From an uncultured Bacteroidales bacterium (GTDB taxonomy: Bacteria > Bacteroidota > Bacteroidia > Bacteroidales > Bacteroidaceae), in assembly GCA_902774005.1 (NCBI GenBank), contig CACYGK010000001.1, positions 1-64,000 on the forward strand: DNA of 64,000 nucleotides, in the 5' to 3' direction. This document shows positions 62,872 through 64,000 of the stretch, piece after piece; the first letter of the stretch is position 1; each line of letters opens with the position of its first letter. The notes beneath the pieces are model-generated. The model was not told where the DNA came from. It saw only the letters and a program-made list of their open reading frames with translations, and did no database searches. Both the position numbers and the translations under genes were made by a program.

Positions 62872-64000
62872 TTAGAATTTGAGGTTTACGCCACCCATGA
62901 ACGTAGCTCGTGGCATGGGGTAGCCTTTGTTGATTTCGTAGTTCTGTGCCAGCAGGTTTTCTCCGCGTACCCAGAAACGTATGTATCGGTTCAGAGCGTA
63001 ACCAACGGTAGCATTCAGCAGACAGACGTTCTCTTTCGTCTCGTTTTTGTCCACACTGGTGTAGAGTCCGGCAAGGTATTGCAGTCCGAGAACAGCATTC
63101 CACTTGCCATAGTTGCAATGGGCACCAATGAATCCCTTGTATTCGGGAGCACCTATTATCTTGTTCTTCATGTGAAGGAATGAATGATTGGTATTCAGAC
63201 TCCAATGGGTGTTGATGCGATAAGCAGCCTCGAGTTCGCCACCACAATTTTCAATCTCTCCAGTATTCACGTTTTTCTTGTTCACGGTCTGAATCATATT
63301 GTCGCCCTTCAGGTAGAAGATGTTGACTCCGTAATTGAAAGCCGAGATGCGATGACGCCAGGAGAGTTCGTAGTTCATGATGCGTTCTGGTTTCAAATCT
63401 TCGTTTGATGGTGGATAGAGATAGAGGTCCTTCATCGACGGGTTTCGGAATCCCTTGCTGACCATAGCTTTCAGTTCGCCGGTCTGCATCGGTCGTACTA
63501 CGATACCACCTTGAGGAATGAGTTCGGTACCTGTCACGCTGTGGTGATCGACACGCAGTCCGGCATCGACTGTGAGCCAATTGATGATGTCCTGACGGAA
63601 ATCGACATATCCTGCCACTTCGTTACGGTGGGATTTTCCGCTCTGCTTGTTAGTAGTAGCTATTTCCTCACCTGTTGCTTTAGATATATACCATGCGTTT
63701 CCGTAGATATGTTGCCAGTCGAAACCAAGGGTTATGCGGTTACCTTCAAACAGACGTGCACTCTGGTAGAGTGACACTCCTGCAAGGTTATCCTTCGAAC
63801 GGAAATAACGTTGGGTCGGTTTTGCGGGGTTGTCTGTACCGTCGTCAATCTTATGACTGCCGAAATTGGAATAGACACTCAGTCCACCGCTTGTACGCTC
63901 GTAGTTGTTTTCGAGTGCTGCCGATACGGCTCCACGTGTTATCCACTGGTCGGCATCATAGAGAGGAGTGTCCTCTGTACCGGGGTGTGAAGCATTGAAA
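62872..64000 (-). CDS. TonB-dependent outer-membrane receptor (partial, N-terminal part outside window)
   Basis: About 376 residues are visible, open to the right edge of the window; the GTG at 63777 is internal. The sequence is the C-terminal part of a 22-strand barrel: RITLGFDWQHIYGNAWY, the invariant VPEG-like region as RNPSMKDLYLYPPSNEDLKPERIMNYELSW (about 210-240 of the visible part), and a last strand ending in Phe (ATFMGGVNLKF). These receptors import metal chelates, cobalamin or glycans with TonB energy. The substrate is not determinable. It lies 33 bases upstream of the ferredoxin gene on the same strand, so it may share the Tat redox operon. Confidence 0.88.
   Translation of the reverse strand, partial: FNASHPGTEDTPLYDADQWITRGAVSAALENNYERTSGGLSVYSNFGSHKIDDGTDNPAKPTQRYFRSKDNLAGVSLYQSARLFEGNRITLGFDWQHIYGNAWYISKATGEEIATTNKQSGKSHRNEVAGYVDFRQDIINWLTVDAGLRVDHHSVTGTELIPQGGIVVRPMQTGELKAMVSKGFRNPSMKDLYLYPPSNEDLKPERIMNYELSWRHRISAFNYGVNIFYLKGDNMIQTVNKKNVNTGEIENCGGELEAAYRINTHWSLNTNHSFLHMKNKIIGAPEYKGFIGAHCNYGKWNAVLGLQYLAGLYTSVDKNETKENVCLLNATVGYALNRYIRFWVRGENLLAQNYEINKGYPMPRATFMGGVNLKF

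Overview
The window is a gene-dense, moderate-GC chromosomal segment from a member of the Bacteroidota, order Bacteroidales, most likely Prevotella-like (family-level placement is inference). The evidence is promoter boxes of the Bacteroidetes type (TAnnTTTG with TTTG 19-21 bases upstream), many Bacteroidales-restricted families (DUF4831, DUF4348, DUF4836, DUF5687, PepSY-like and DUF3298 lipoproteins), and gene orders typical of the group (lon-tgt-lptG, ftsK-lolA-trxB, rpsA next to RNase Z). I see no tRNA, rRNA, CRISPR array, insertion sequence or prophage.

Layout. 2-301 (+): end of an HU-like DNA-binding gene. 373-10146 (-): lptC, a TPR protein and an outer-membrane barrel on one promoter, then lon, tgt, lptG and an RhlE-type helicase. 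10336-17761 (+): map, tsaD, rsmE, a DUF4836 lipoprotein, an ABC ATPase with FtsX-like permease, and an amino-sugar-kinase-like protein fused to a RapZ C-terminal domain. 17762-18360: the only long gene-free stretch, filled with repeats. 18361-31674: mostly (-), with an unknown lipoprotein, a GGGtGRT/NifU-like pair, PepSY-like proteins, a DUF3298 lipoprotein (+), a polysaccharide deacetylase, a short ClpB, an S41-like lipoprotein, rlmH and a RelA-type (p)ppGpp synthetase. 31773-40085 (+): aminotransferase, LolE-like permease, nnrD, DUF4831, a Rid-like protein, a 69-aa basic protein, DUF4348, murB and a PhnP-like hydrolase. 40090-42472 (-): a galactitol-type PTS EIIC permease with a signal-peptide-bearing KduI. 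42691-54782 (+): TPR membrane protein, ribH, tamB, ftsK, lolA, trxB and a DUF5687/ABC pair. 54937-64000 (-): agmatine deiminase, RNase Z, rpsA, then tatC, tatA, two iron-sulfur redox proteins with twin-arginine signals and a TonB-dependent receptor cut by the window end.

Most genes are housekeeping: envelope biogenesis (LptC, LptG, TamB, LolA, LolE, MurB), protein quality control (Lon, ClpB), RNA modification (Tgt, TsaD, RsmE, RlmH), stringent response and cofactor salvage. The most striking feature is a family of direct repeats with a strict 7-base period (units fitting roughly TYAAYKN) at about fourteen places. These tracts fill intergenic gaps and supply start codons, stop codons, signal-peptide codons and, in one gene, a 13-copy in-frame linker (17271-17361) whose copy number could switch the downstream domain in and out of frame. 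A second family, GC-rich tandem repeats with a 22-base period, occupies two junctions between convergent genes (about 17.8 and 54.8 kb). Other points of interest are the possible exported KduI/orphan EIIC pair, the GGGtGRT/NifU-like pair, the Tat operon that includes its own candidate substrates, and several enzymes lacking expected residues or domains.
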